The translations under genes were made by a program, and so were the position numbers. The notes beneath the pieces were generated by a model. The model was not told the origin of the DNA. It worked only from the letters and a program-made list of their open reading frames with translations, and searched no databases. Below, one piece after another: positions 19,401 to 25,512 of a DNA stretch of 61,153 nt (within the stretch, counting starts at the first letter, position 1; the number at the start of each line of letters is the position of its first letter). Origin of the DNA: a virus; IMG/VR virus record IMGVR_UViG_3300033553_000801, positions 1 through 61,153 of that record. One strand, written 5' to 3'.

Positions 19401-21310
19401 GTGTCGGCAAAGAGGGGCGTCGTATCCAGCGGCGGGCGCTGCGCAGCGCCTTTCATGCGTTCTTGCAGGATTTCCGCCGCCATGGCCTCGGCCTGGTCGC
19501 GGGGGGTGTCCTGCTCAGCCATTATATCCGACGCCAGCCCTTCCATCTCATCCGGGTCGATGCCATCAGGAACCGCAGCCGCCTGCATTTCCTCACGGCG
19601 CTCCTGGATCGGATCGCGTGCCGTGATTTCGATCTCGCCGGACGCAATCTGGTCCGGGGATACCAGAAGCGGGCCGTCCTCGCTGTTGAGCATCAGCCCG
19701 TCGGCCGTTTCCTCGACGAACTCGGCGTCCATCGTGATCCCGTCCGGCGTGGTGATGCGCACGCGCGCGCCATCTGTCAGCCCGCTGGAAAGGGACGGCC
19801 CGGCGCGCTCCGCGGCGCGGCTCAGGGGGCCGGCCGGCGGGGCTTCTGGTGCGGAGGGGAATTCCGGCAGTGCGTCGCCGTCCAAGTCATCGTTGGGCGC
19901 CGGCTCAGGCGCAGGTGCAGGGGGTTCGCCGCCGGGTGCGGGTTCATCGTTGGGCCCGGCGTTGCGCGGCGCAGTGGGGGCGGGCTTCGGATTAACCGGG
20001 CCGCCATCGCGCCCGCCTTCCATGTCGCCGCCGTCCGCGTCGCCTCCACGCATGGAGCCGACGGCGCCAGCGCCGCCGCCAAGAACCGCGCCGACAAGGG
20101 CGCCCTCGGTCGCGTTTTCGGTCCAGCCGCGATCCGGGTCATAAAGCTTCTGCGCCACCACGTTGTTCGCAACGGTCGCAAGGTATTCCTGCGCCGCTTC
20201 CTCACCTGACCCCTTGGCAATGTGGATCAGGCGCTTCATCACGCCGTTGGTGATCTTTTTGCGAAACGACGGCGGCAATATCTTGAGCGCGCGCGCCAGC
20301 GGGATCATTTCGGTCGCGCCGATCGTCATGCCAATCTTGGATGCCTGCTCCGCAACTGCCTCGTCGGCGCCGGCCTCTTTCGCTTCCTCATAGAGTTGCC
20401 GGGCGTTCATCCCCATGCCGGAAACCGCCGCGCCGGCGCCGGCTGTCGGCAGGCCGGCGACGCCCATACCGGTCATGTTGCCCGCGCCGCGCGCCACCTG
20501 GCCCCAGAATGACTGATCGCGCTCGTCAGGCGCGCCGAGCGTGCTTTCGGTCGCATCAAGGACGGCTTGGCCGCGCTGGAAGCCCGCGGTCTCGGGAAGC
20601 GTTTCCGCGCCCATCGTTTCGGTTGCCTGGTTCTGGCGGATTTGCGCCTCAAGCTGCCCGATCTGTTCCTGGACGTAGGCGCGTTCCTCGTCCGACGGCA
20701 GGTTTGGCAACTCTGCCTTGAGCGCCTCGACCTGCTGCCTCGCATTGTCGATGCGCTGGCCGGCCTGCTCGCGCATGTTGCGCGCGCCCTCCAGCTGCGA
20801 CCTGCCGGCTGCGTCCTGCGTGCCAGCCACGGCGTCGGCCGCGCCTGCGGCGAACTGCTGCCCCCGGCGCTTCATCAGGGATCCCGCGCCCTCGCCTTCG
20901 AAGACGTCGCCATCATCGCCGGGCTGCGCGCCGCCCTGCCCATTCAACGCCAGCGCCCGGTCCACGATCGCATCGCCATCATCGCCAAGAAGCGACGACA
21001 TGGCCTCGCGCATGGGGGCGCCCTGCTGCAACTGCTGGCCCAGCTTGGTTGAAAATTCCTGCGACACGCGCGCGGCGGCAGTGGGGTCTTCCACCTGCGC
21101 GCTCACGGCTTCCTGGAACGCGGCGACGATGTTCGGCGGAACCTGCGTGGCGGCGGCGATTTCGGTGGGCTTGAGAAGGTCTTGCCGGGGCGCGGTGGCG
21201 GGCTTTTTCTCTTTTTCGCGCTGCTGGGTCGAGAAGATCGACTTCGGCTTGCGGCGCTCAAGGGTTGCTTCAACGGGGGAATAGGCAAAGACGTTATCGG
21301 CCACGGGCAT
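7487..21310 (-). CDS. Giant 4607-residue polyvalent (DarB-like) protein: methylase, helicase, zincin, LPD domains
   Basis: One uninterrupted frame of 13.8 kb. Regions in order: Ala/Gly- and Pro-rich N-terminal virion-type segment (1 to ~900); a conserved domain at ~1110-1210 with DGDHVDFYMGDN, resembling the InPase-like domain of phage polyvalent proteins; an N6-adenine methylase with EPSAGTG (~1745) and NPPFG (~1805); a strawberry-notch/DarB-type SF2 helicase with Walker A GDQTGVGKGR (~2182), DESH (~2317) and QMLGRINRTGQ (~2715); an LPD-type domain (~3250-3400); a zincin motif HEIIH (~3510); and a C-terminal LPD38-like domain (FVYYLGMTPAAALVN). Such proteins are typically packaged and injected to protect incoming DNA. 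It lies just after the internal virion genes, which fits. Family names are from motif memory; the combined role is inferred. Confidence 0.9.
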   Translation of the reverse strand: MPVADNVFAYSPVEATLERRKPKSIFSTQQREKEKKPATAPRQDLLKPTEIAAATQVPPNIVAAFQEAVSAQVEDPTAAARVSQEFSTKLGQQLQQGAPMREAMSSLLGDDGDAIVDRALALNGQGGAQPGDDGDVFEGEGAGSLMKRRGQQFAAGAADAVAGTQDAAGRSQLEGARNMREQAGQRIDNARQQVEALKAELPNLPSDEERAYVQEQIGQLEAQIRQNQATETMGAETLPETAGFQRGQAVLDATESTLGAPDERDQSFWGQVARGAGNMTGMGVAGLPTAGAGAAVSGMGMNARQLYEEAKEAGADEAVAEQASKIGMTIGATEMIPLARALKILPPSFRKKITNGVMKRLIHIAKGSGEEAAQEYLATVANNVVAQKLYDPDRGWTENATEGALVGAVLGGGAGAVGSMRGGDADGGDMEGGRDGGPVNPKPAPTAPRNAGPNDEPAPGGEPPAPAPEPAPNDDLDGDALPEFPSAPEAPPAGPLSRAAERAGPSLSSGLTDGARVRITTPDGITMDAEFVEETADGLMLNSEDGPLLVSPDQIASGEIEITARDPIQERREEMQAAAVPDGIDPDEMEGLASDIMAEQDTPRDQAEAMAAEILQERMKGAAQRPPLDTTPLFADTGTSAGGNASTMAGRAPSGPVRLQKRPFTNLINSRLGGIDPDSEFARELNHIGVTPQSMPGLFRHGGAKEVDNLVAGDWGEYADIVGRDGEYLSRQGVIDAIAREAAGEPVQDQTQRDLQQEKEARQWSDEARAQGIDVDETGLIEADQNQINDFGLIIPHPEHDFATPDERVDTIGASLRQTEVEGGFSLTDAERAEAFDTLERDGGIVEDVLWRILEREVEDGPATADTRQDPDSAPPFGEQDIPRARQQQDAAEGAGNAGQSAGQQGREGGGRASVEDVGALGEQEAAARSEVTADDQSASATERTPEGDQSLIPGVTPVTDGDRAQAGTQRPMRGGQEAPPEGGLFDDGARAQDDMFAPEQTAKPTGKIHTTKDGYQDTRDADMTTVRDPDGRVIFQGEPDVDQEKVRAAIRKDRKRRRNEAKEKERGEGQEGEIEAAAAKTDPNPTPAQAEAENYKTGKTEWQGRTLSIENRKGSTRSKVGPDGKTAWEVEMPAHYGRILRTEGADGDHVDFYMGDNPDSESVWVVDQMDADTGRFDEHKVMLGFNDATQAAETYKAGFSDGKGQQRLGGIRKMSVPEFDAWLESDTKKPITPKAKRQDKEAATGRITTTDDRGPHYAAGRKAGESGEARELPSYFTNERGKNAKDWLAGYDEGSKAAATAPDQPTVPRVMVNLVGSDGKKAAERGEPQQKSARPDAAPQQEDAERDAPTPTTEPEAGQGEAVTQQEANSSHVEFATRRGLAIDDASGILDGASFQDFEMGEFRVWRETPPPAQDFARTVTVGGRKIPVAGIVWGVRDSVGRAGFSGIAYAVGSDGEAAAIKRARDLATKKNTGDPAPSQGSAAPEGMSGLTAEENAELAALEAELSGIMKNQTSSGLDPKLVELAYKIGRLYIRAGRRQFSDFIKALMDRAGLTFEQAQPVARNAYNQLRDDMDLDGQDVGDMQSSAEVMQIVRDMRDKQAAEPEPDRSQTGARPEPAAATRPESVRLAEHFQKRLGDGAEYSTIVAARKEASEFLGRDLSEADLKMVEEAMESGVVQAARDIVRTGKTEAQKFDELVALYKRQPKLAQRTSSSIQYQAYSTPAPMAYLASRLAGIDAQSSVYEPSAGTGMLLIEATPANVTANELQGSRSDLLQRLYSEGDIRQTDAMEDTPPNGQDAVIANPPFGKVKGEDGRNKEWAFEGSTGTTGEIDHAISMRALSAMKDDGRAVLIVGGHQGDADARKTGYRAPKRRAFWKKLYDNYNVTEHFTLDGDMYSRQGAGWPVDVVVIEGRGKSGKSLPMKEAPVLYNAWDQLKGRIDGQQDSLDPRGQRSADSGGSDAPPQQTTDRGTVSGSSEASVRPDGARDQGNGRRPVGDGAGADVQMGRPDAQQRPGDTGNAGEAVRNAQDAGAEPSSVPDQPGENQGRTGDAGTAQPDAVQRPSRGDLPDAVKPKDTRAKVERNNTEAETDFQVQYTPRSNAQFAVGTLVPKNVADSVGRALGSLEARVGDIDQFVARELDYDVDDMLGTPEKRGYFSAEQVDAIALAIDNVGDGLGFIIGDQTGVGKGRIVAGMIRYALRQGKTPVFFTVNPGLYGDMMRDLRDIGMGDIQSEVMVTNNSLRAGKAVPVSSKSGDTISSGTSAEQDAWIRAMLREGSLPEGKRVLFTTYDQMTTDKGNVTNRMRAMQSIAPNAMFILDESHEAGGTANAQPKKEGDPEPRSVFIRKLLAASPNGKMFSSATFAKNSAVMSLYTSTNLRNALPSAEKLEQAVEQGGVPMQQVISAALVQDGQYVRRERTYEGISMEMDVLSSDPIAAENGAKAVREIFKLDSGFMEGIREAYAEELMAEGSGAARDAAIGEAGASSTNFASTMHNVVAQLLLSVKTGEVADRAIDLFKQGKKPIIALSNTNASIVEDYINDRDLSVGDSLDVPFNEILRRYLDRLRRITIKDEDQNKSYYFLTDGDIERLGGRIALDEVRAAEKMIAEIDLGDLPGSPIDAIRDKMEAAGINVGEITGRSKQIRNGVLETRKNDQASKKRTMNGYNSGEYDGLIINRSGATGFSMHATDAADNDGKVRAMLILQPDNNIDVFMQMLGRINRTGQTKLPEYYISVSDLAVEKRPAALLMKKLASLNASTTANKKSAVTMEDAPDFMNKHGDKVVRQYLLDNPDVSVATGVAAPKTAGASGGIAAKLTGKLIVLGPKRTEEIYVDIEQAYKNYIDELDSIGANDLEAKVVEIDAKTESSQVIEEGVAPESAFGRDTILEAVDAKILGKPYTPEKLDELIAEARAGKSIDAHVDDQIEKMDRLYSDMIDANKKRREELVERQKQAKTEKQKDKVADLINRHDAATATQQDKFRAIKSAISQFAPGRPMMVSFLQNGQTQDTVYAMALGADLSRVSDNPTAASKISVRIALASPGRQITVSMSRLTDADADDYSITGAREETVRKAFENGQAEAREKREVVTGNVINAFSKFKGRGQIVMFRRDDGSLDQGLMLPKDFSAEQAMADAPRSFTSVDQAIKFVSEAGTSNAPALLKTADEVMTVQRTPGSRGEFEIRIDKKRGHKPYIFNPTVREILGDFSTRSGPFKKSIESRDVLGKVLSEYEMSLGSEFIADAHKNEAQAIIDADKPAPKASRREPVTSLTGKEIEPKGDGMRALRAAGIRWYRDNLVGKRITNRETGWEIGFTRRGAAKSVNAKGEDLVRLIPALEQVMTHGTLVSTMPDIYGRQQMKAVHKFAARVMLAGQPKDVVVTVREDSNGRMHYDLSKDMSVGARFSKKSTARRGETHIDPVLEVSPDTLNVAIAPEPVKRTVVEPAEVRGLKGRLRAELKRVGLSSRIKLRVSDGPIDADYPGMSALDGYFLDETIGVASDATGVGGAIGALRHEIIHALRDSSLWGGSHGLFTKAEWQTLVRAARSPANKHLRDKIKRLYPDLNATAQIEEVVAEMFREWGAKRDTATPVGRALAKLGDVIQAITKALRLSGADTAADVFGRINGGEVGGRGPDGPGGGGGMRASRRDPAHPANVEPVYDANAERGRKKLLGNIMTQAMAGMKTGDSANALALVPGRPLFTELGKNLPSAQKYLRLKEAMDTLRNERHGDTDEIAQKWRRLISGDKIWKRGDRPNNARMMDLMHDSTIAGQDPSKPYMSVVEARDSEILETHNPNSVAYKAAKARQNREIRRKADYARLREAFDSLPQEFQAMFRTVRDEYRKLAEQFEKAIEEQAAKAMTVAVRRAERAHEREIERIKDDGLDGAEKDQAIEEANAALSKAKLRTRLSKQARIAQLRKKFESNRIEGPYFPLSRFGDLYVTSRDESGKIVSFSKFEKVADQQEEAARMRREGYDVEVGVMSETNMRDMVDPGFVADVEGLLSEISADNTVMDAIWQRWLETLPDMSLRKNRMHRKGTPGYSGDAFRAFGTQMFHGAHQLARLKYSLDMSEALEVAADEARRSDDPVRDGLVVREMDRRHEYVMNPQGAAWAQGATSAAFVYYLGMTPAAALVNVSQTSVVGTPILGAFYGKGGIRKAARELTRAMADFTTGKGHAADSSRLTDDERAAMHDAYSRGVVDKSQSHDLAGVGETGVEYSATRTMIMEKVSWFFHHAERMNREVTFLAAYRMAKDKGLDREAAIQKAGDLTWKTHFDYQNTARPRLLQNDYMRVAMVFRNFQINMLWRLFRDTHQMMRGKTKSERQEAMAQLAGITGSMMFHAGVKGTWGYALITGLLGLFFSGGSDDVEEAMETALLNYLPKDAAGMILNGAPGYWAGIDLTNRIGMPELWFRKPWRELEGEEEYNYWIRQMLGAVPGIGENIWRGVSMVKDGEVWRGVEKMTPKFINDIMQTGRYWVEGAETYRGDPIIDEFRVGELLAQAVGFTPARLSERYDLNSRMKSRERRIMDERGDILAAVRKSRREGDGLTPAIVDLIVDFNSKHPTYPITVQTLKQSIRGGMRASQRNVQGAQLNPRLDYTIRSTTRDPIYD
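16455..16500. repeat. 11-bp tandem repeat inside the giant gene
   Basis: Three full units of GGCTCCGGTCT (16455, 16466, 16477) and a partial fourth. The unit is not a multiple of three, so each copy is read in a different frame (EPEPDRSQTGARPEP). Gain or loss of one unit would frameshift the protein just before its methylase domain. Confidence 0.9.
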
Positions 21311-21341
21311 ACCTCATCGGGACAGGGTAGCGAAGGTGGCC

Positions 21342-21397
21342 GCACGTCATGCGCGGTATCACAGGGGTATGCTAGCAGAAGGTCGGGTCGGATGGAA
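21342..21397 (-). promoter_or_regulatory. Late-type promoter and dyad upstream of the giant gene
   Basis: Minus-strand -35 TTCCAT (21392-21397), 17-bp spacer, extended -10 TGC-TAGCAT (-10 at 21369-21374), then dyad GCGCATGACGTGC (21342-21354) 14 nt downstream. The giant gene starts at 21310. Same layout as three other sites in the window. Confidence 0.55.
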
Positions 21398-21405
21398 GCG
21401 GCGCG

Positions 21406-21672
21406 TTAGCGGGCGCGCTTGCCGGAAGCCTCGCGCTTTGCTGCCATTTCATCACGCATCTTGTTGCGCCGATCACGTTCGCGGCCAATCTGGCTATTGA
21501 TCCAGAGGCCAACGCAAAGCGTGCCGATGACCGCGACGATGACACCCACCGCGATGCTGTCGGTCGCGATTAGGACCATGAAGCCGAAAAGGCTGCCGAT
21601 GGACAGACCAGACGCCAGCATGGCGATCCAACCGTAAATCTGGGCGCGGTCATGATAATCAGGGAAGCGCAT
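21406..21672 (-). CDS. Small two-TM membrane protein, unknown
   Basis: 88 residues from ATG 21672 (a GTG two codons upstream is possible). Two hydrophobic spans (IYGWIAMLASGLSIGSLFGF and a second, SIAVGVIVAVIGTLCVGLWI) are followed by a very basic tail (RERDRRNKMRDEMAAKREAS). Topology resembles small phage membrane or lysis-accessory proteins, but no family is recognised. It has its own promoter-like signal, and the start codon lies inside a perfect 9-bp inverted repeat. Confidence 0.65.
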   Translation of the reverse strand: MRFPDYHDRAQIYGWIAMLASGLSIGSLFGFMVLIATDSIAVGVIVAVIGTLCVGLWINSQIGRERDRRNKMRDEMAAKREASGKRAR

Positions 21673-21707
21673 GCTCACAATATAAGCATGCGCCCCGCTG
21701 TTGTGAA
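21667..21707 (-). promoter_or_regulatory. Promoter with flanking 9-bp inverted repeat
   Basis: Minus-strand -35 TTCACA (21702-21707), 17-bp spacer, -10 TATATT (21679-21684). A perfect inverted repeat GCGCATGCT / AGCATGCGC (21667-21675 and 21685-21693, 9-nt gap) brackets the -10. The half-site GCGCAT recalls the dyads at the other late promoters. The ATG at 21672 lies in the downstream arm, so a hairpin could also affect translation. Confidence 0.5.
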
Positions 21708-21759
21708 GCCCTGTGCTAGCGCATTGGCGTCACGGTCGGTTTTATCTCAACACATCGTG

Positions 21760-21885
21760 TCAATGGCAATGATAGGGCTTGGAGCCCGCGTGGCACCCTG
21801 CGGAGTTGGTCCCGCCCGAATGCGCCAGGGCGCCAGAGGCTGCCGTTGCTGCGACAAGTGCAGCCATAGCTAAGGCTCTAATCAT
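21760..21885 (-). CDS. Small secreted Cys/His protein (YHCH motif)
   Basis: 41 residues from ATG 21885, chosen because a signal peptide begins there (MIRALAMAALVAATAASGALA) and AGGA lies upstream. The mature part is only about 20 residues, with HSGGTNSAGCHAG and a terminal YHCH, recalling YHYH-type metal-binding motifs in small exported proteins. Predicted location is the periplasm. Function unknown; it is the only clearly exported peptide in the window and may be a lysogenic-conversion or superinfection factor (inference). Confidence 0.6.
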   Translation of the reverse strand: MIRALAMAALVAATAASGALAHSGGTNSAGCHAGSKPYHCH

Positions 21886-21933
21886 AGAATCATTCCTTTT
21901 TTGTTGCGGTGAGTCGACGCTAGCAGTCGACGC

Positions 21934-21949
21934 AAAGTTGCGCAACTTT
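21934..21949. promoter_or_regulatory. Perfect 16-bp palindrome AAAGTTGCGCAACTTT
   Basis: Lies between the gene ending at 21990 and the secreted-peptide gene. On the minus strand a -35-like TTGCGC overlaps it, followed after 17 bp by TAGCGT, then the gene start 21885. A flanking GCGTCGAC direct repeat (21912-21933 region) is also present. Probable operator/promoter; binding factor unknown. Confidence 0.4.
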
Positions 21950-21989
21950 TCCGCGATTTTCCTGTTTGTTTCGCCGCCCCCGCCCTGCC

Positions 21990-23714
21990 TCACTCGGTAT
22001 AGTTCGGGGGCGGCTCCTGCCGAGGTGGTGCGTAGCCCTGCGCCGCCAACCCCATCGCCCGGGCCACGTTGTCGCGTGCCTCCTGCGTGATCTGCGCATT
22101 GGACGGCATTCCCTCAGCGGTGACAAGGCTCTGATCCGTGTACTGCTTCCGCAACCGGGCCGCCTCGGCGATGATCTTCTTGGCGATATCCTCTTGCTGC
22201 CCTGACGCCTTCTTGGCTTGCTCGGCCTCAAGCTTCTGCGCCGCCTGCATTTGCTCCCAAAGCATTTCGAAGACGTTTTCGGGCGCCAGAGCGTAGAGCC
22301 CCTCCTGTATCAGATCGCCCTGGTCCTCATAGTCGCGCGTGAAGGTTTCCCCGGTTTCGCGATTGCGGAATGTCAGGCGGGCGCCGGTAATCTCCCCGTT
22401 CTCGCCGCGCTGGAATCCGCTTTGCTCGCGCACCACGTCGAACCCGTCGTCGAAAGCGTTGTAGGTGTCAGACAGGTGATCCATGAGGCCATCTTCATCG
22501 CCGATCGTGGCGGCATGCACGGCCTTGCTCCAACTTTCCAACTGACCCTTGGTCTCGCGTGCCTGCGACCATTCTTCGAACGCCTGCGCTTTCTCGATAT
22601 CGCCGCGCTGGAGGTACAGGTCCACGATCTTCGGCACGGCCTTCTTGGCGTAGAAGTCCATGAAACTGTCCGTCGCGCGCTTCTGCTGCGCCGGGGTGAA
22701 CTTCGGCGCTCCGCTGCGCTCCTTGCCCTTGGCTCTGTTCGGGTCCGGCGCACTGGCGGCGGCGGCCTGAACGGACGGCGGATCTTGCGGCGACACCGGC
22801 GGGCGCTGGCTCTCGCCGGGCGTGGATGCTTGCGGCGCGTCCGGTGCTGCGCGCCCCCGCGGCGAAGGATCATTGCGCCCGGCGACACCGCGCGCCAGAA
22901 CCCCGCGCTCCGGCGGCGTGCTGGGCATATCGGGCCGTGACGGGGCTGCCGGCTGGGCGGGTTGTTGCGGTGTTTGGCTTCCCTGCGGGTTATCCGCGGC
23001 GAGAAACCTGCTGCGCCCCTGTGGCACCATGGCCGCCCAAAGATCGCTCGGCTTCATGTTGGCGCTTTGCGCCGCCTCCTGGACGCTCGGGTTTTGCGCG
23101 AAGCTGGCGGGCATCGGTGCGCTTGCGGGATCGGACGTGCCGCCGCCTGCCGCCTGGGGCGCGTCGTTCATGATAGTGCGGGGCGCGGGGCGCGCTGGCG
23201 CCTGCGGTGTGGTCCGGTCAACCTGCGGTCGCTGCGGCATTGCCATATTCTGCGGCTGGGGCATCTGCTGCGGTGCCATTTGCTGGCCGACACCCGGTGG
23301 CGTGGGGTTGATGCTGCGCGGGCGTCGTGCGGGCGCCTCCTGCTGCGGCGCCTGCGGCTGCGGCGTGTTGATGTCGCCGCTCAGAACGTCCGAATTCGGG
23401 TCGGGCTGGGTGATGATGCTGCGCCCGGGGTTGGGCGCGCCCTGCGTCTCGTATTCCTCGCGAGCGCCGTCGTAGGCATCGGTCATACGTTGGCGCTCGG
23501 CCTCGGCGCGCTGCCGGGCGCGTTGCTGGGCGGCGCGCTTGCGCTCGCGTTCGCTCTTGGTCCACTCGCGGTCCTCGCGCGCCCAATCGAACCGCTCCGC
23601 TTCGCGCGCGAGCTGCTCGTCCTCGATCTTCTGCCGGCGTTTCTGGTTCTTGATCCCGGTGCCGAGTTGATAGCCCGACATTGCGCCTTCGATGAATGAT
23701 CCCAAGCCTGCCAT
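21990..23714 (-). CDS. Internal virion-type protein, Pro/Gln-rich
   Basis: A 574-residue protein starting MAGLGSFIEGAMSGYQLG, a start shared in style with the next gene (MAGAGSFLQGLAGG). Residues 30-90 are a highly charged helix (EREREDREW/ERERKRAAQQRAR type), then about 250 residues of Pro/Gln/Ala low complexity, then a helical C-terminal region (about 370-574). Its place among lysozyme-like, S74 and giant proteins suggests an ejected internal or core protein. No enzyme motif is seen. Confidence 0.7.
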   Translation of the reverse strand: MAGLGSFIEGAMSGYQLGTGIKNQKRRQKIEDEQLAREAERFDWAREDREWTKSERERKRAAQQRARQRAEAERQRMTDAYDGAREEYETQGAPNPGRSIITQPDPNSDVLSGDINTPQPQAPQQEAPARRPRSINPTPPGVGQQMAPQQMPQPQNMAMPQRPQVDRTTPQAPARPAPRTIMNDAPQAAGGGTSDPASAPMPASFAQNPSVQEAAQSANMKPSDLWAAMVPQGRSRFLAADNPQGSQTPQQPAQPAAPSRPDMPSTPPERGVLARGVAGRNDPSPRGRAAPDAPQASTPGESQRPPVSPQDPPSVQAAAASAPDPNRAKGKERSGAPKFTPAQQKRATDSFMDFYAKKAVPKIVDLYLQRGDIEKAQAFEEWSQARETKGQLESWSKAVHAATIGDEDGLMDHLSDTYNAFDDGFDVVREQSGFQRGENGEITGARLTFRNRETGETFTRDYEDQGDLIQEGLYALAPENVFEMLWEQMQAAQKLEAEQAKKASGQQEDIAKKIIAEAARLRKQYTDQSLVTAEGMPSNAQITQEARDNVARAMGLAAQGYAPPRQEPPPNYTE

Positions 23715-23716
23715 GG

Positions 23717-24526
23717 TTACGAATCCTCTTTGCGATAGAACATGCGCACGAGCCTCTGTGCGGGCGACTCGTCGCCGAATATGCTGCGCGCCACGCGCTC
23801 GGCCGCCGGGGTGTTGTCACCCTTCGGCTTGGGCGTCCCCGACCCGCGCGATGGCGCCCCGGCGTGCGTCTTTGCATAGTCGAGCAGCGACGTCTTGTTG
23901 GAGTCAGCGGGGTTGTACTTTCCGCCAGATGTCAAAAGCTTGCGCATTCCGTTCTTGCCGCCCAGATGAGCCATGGCGCGCATGCCGTTGCGGGTCATAC
24001 GGACGCCGCCGACTTCCTGACCGAGATACTTGTCCAGCCCGTTGCTTTCGATGAAGCCGTCGATATCCCGCACATGCCAGTCCTGAACGCGCTCTTGCAG
24101 TTTGCGGCTTTCTTCCTTGGGAAGGCTCACGAAATCATTCGTCGTGACCTTGCTGCCGGTGGCGCGGTTGAAGTCGTCGAGACGTTCCTGTCCGAACTGA
24201 TATTTCCCGGTGTAGCCCTCGTCGTTCACAACGTCATATCGCCCACCGCTTTCCGTGCGCGACAGGCTGGCGTCGAATTCTGAGGCATAGTCACCGCGCC
24301 CGCTTCCGTGTCGCTGGCCTTCGCTGACCACGCTGCGACCCGCCGCCGTGTTTTCGGGGATGAATGATGGCGTGCCGCCGGATGCGCCGCCGCCGCTGTT
24401 GGTGGCGCCATCCCCGCTGCCATTCAGCCGATCCAGCGCATCGGTGATCGACCGCTGGCGCCTCATGCCGCGGCCTGTGCTGATACCGCCGGCCAGCCCT
24501 TGAAGGAACGAACCCGCGCCCGCCAT
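23717..24526 (-). CDS. Virion lysozyme-like/transglycosylase internal protein
   Basis: 269 residues. A flexible N-terminus (1-80) precedes a lysozyme-fold core with SRTESGGRYDVVN and GYTGKYQFGQERLDDF, where the Glu of TESGG is the likely catalytic acid, plus a later helix region (GMRAMAHLGGKNGMRKLL) typical of phage internal transglycosylase-like domains. It would open a local hole in peptidoglycan during DNA entry. Start overlaps the previous stop by 1 nt (TGATG). Probably ejected with the neighbouring internal proteins. Confidence 0.78.
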   Translation of the reverse strand: MAGAGSFLQGLAGGISTGRGMRRQRSITDALDRLNGSGDGATNSGGGASGGTPSFIPENTAAGRSVVSEGQRHGSGRGDYASEFDASLSRTESGGRYDVVNDEGYTGKYQFGQERLDDFNRATGSKVTTNDFVSLPKEESRKLQERVQDWHVRDIDGFIESNGLDKYLGQEVGGVRMTRNGMRAMAHLGGKNGMRKLLTSGGKYNPADSNKTSLLDYAKTHAGAPSRGSGTPKPKGDNTPAAERVARSIFGDESPAQRLVRMFYRKEDS

Positions 24527-25512
24527 CAGGCCGCCACCCCTGCTATGCTACGCGACTTCGGCTTGCGGCGCGTCTTGCCGTTGCCGATCTTGTCGACCTT
24601 CTGCGACAACTCCTGGACCGCGCCCATGGTCACGCCAAGCGCATCGACGACGTTGATGCTGCGCCCATCGCCCTTGCCGGTCGCTGCCTTGAAGTCCTCG
24701 GCATAGGCGCCGACATGGCTGCCGCCGTCGCCCTCGCCCGGCTTGTAGTCCCATTCCTCGACGGGCATTTTCTCGACCGCCTTGAGAAGGCTGCGCTCGA
24801 CCGGTTTCTTGTTCGTCTTGGCGTCCTTCGAGGACGTAAGCGCAAGCCCGGCCAGGCTACCCAGGCCACCCCACAGGCTCGACGACTGCGACATCTGCGC
24901 GTTGTATTGCTGCATCTGCTGTTGATACTGCGTGTTGAGCAGGCTGCCCTTCTGGCGCTGCCCCTGCATGGCGCCCTGAAAGCCTGCACCGCTGGCCGCG
25001 TTCGACAGCCCCATCGAGGTGCCGGGGTTGACCGCCATGCCCGACCCCATGTTGATGGCGTTCGCCTTCATGGTGTCGGACTTGTTCTCGGCCATGGCGC
25101 GGGATTTGAGCCGCGTGTCATTCGCGGCCCCGGCGGTGGCGGCGGCCTCTGCCAGTTCACTGCTGCGCGTGGCAGAGCCAAAGCGCCCGGATCGCGGGTC
25201 AACGCCCATGGACGCCAGCCTGCGCTCCTGCTGGCCCTGTGCTGCGTTAAACTGGTGCGCGGCCGTTGCCTTGGCGCGGCGCGCATCGCCGGCGACCTTT
25301 CCGTAATCTGGCCCGCCTTGCGAGTCAGCGATGTACTCATCCTGCAAGGGCTGGAAGACGGAACGATACCGGGACCGATCCTCTGCGGCCCAATCGTTCG
25401 TGATTGCCGCCTGATCCTTCATGAAGGCGAGGTAGTCTTCCCCGATCGCGGCAGACTTCAATGCAGCTTCGCCGATGCGCTTGTCGGGCTTCGGGGGGCT
25501 TGGCTTACCCAT
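24526..25512 (-). CDS. Internal/tail protein with C-terminal S74 auto-processing chaperone
   Basis: 328 residues. Residues 1-215 are helical with Gln/Met/Ala-rich stretches (QYQQQMQQYNAQM), like podovirus core proteins. The C-terminus (about 220-328) is an intramolecular chaperone: SSKDAKTNKKPV (candidate Ser-Lys dyad), GAYAEDFKAATGKG and a final VVDALGVTMGAVQELSQKV helix. Such domains trimerise and cleave themselves off. Found here in a probable internal protein rather than a fibre. Confidence 0.72.
   Translation of the reverse strand: MGKPSPPKPDKRIGEAALKSAAIGEDYLAFMKDQAAITNDWAAEDRSRYRSVFQPLQDEYIADSQGGPDYGKVAGDARRAKATAAHQFNAAQGQQERRLASMGVDPRSGRFGSATRSSELAEAAATAGAANDTRLKSRAMAENKSDTMKANAINMGSGMAVNPGTSMGLSNAASGAGFQGAMQGQRQKGSLLNTQYQQQMQQYNAQMSQSSSLWGGLGSLAGLALTSSKDAKTNKKPVERSLLKAVEKMPVEEWDYKPGEGDGGSHVGAYAEDFKAATGKGDGRSINVVDALGVTMGAVQELSQKVDKIGNGKTRRKPKSRSIAGVAA

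Noticed and set aside
7487-21310. N4-type virion RNA polymerase
   Set aside because: Size and capsid type suggested it, but no polymerase motifs were found; helicase, methylase and LPD motifs point to a DarB-like protein.
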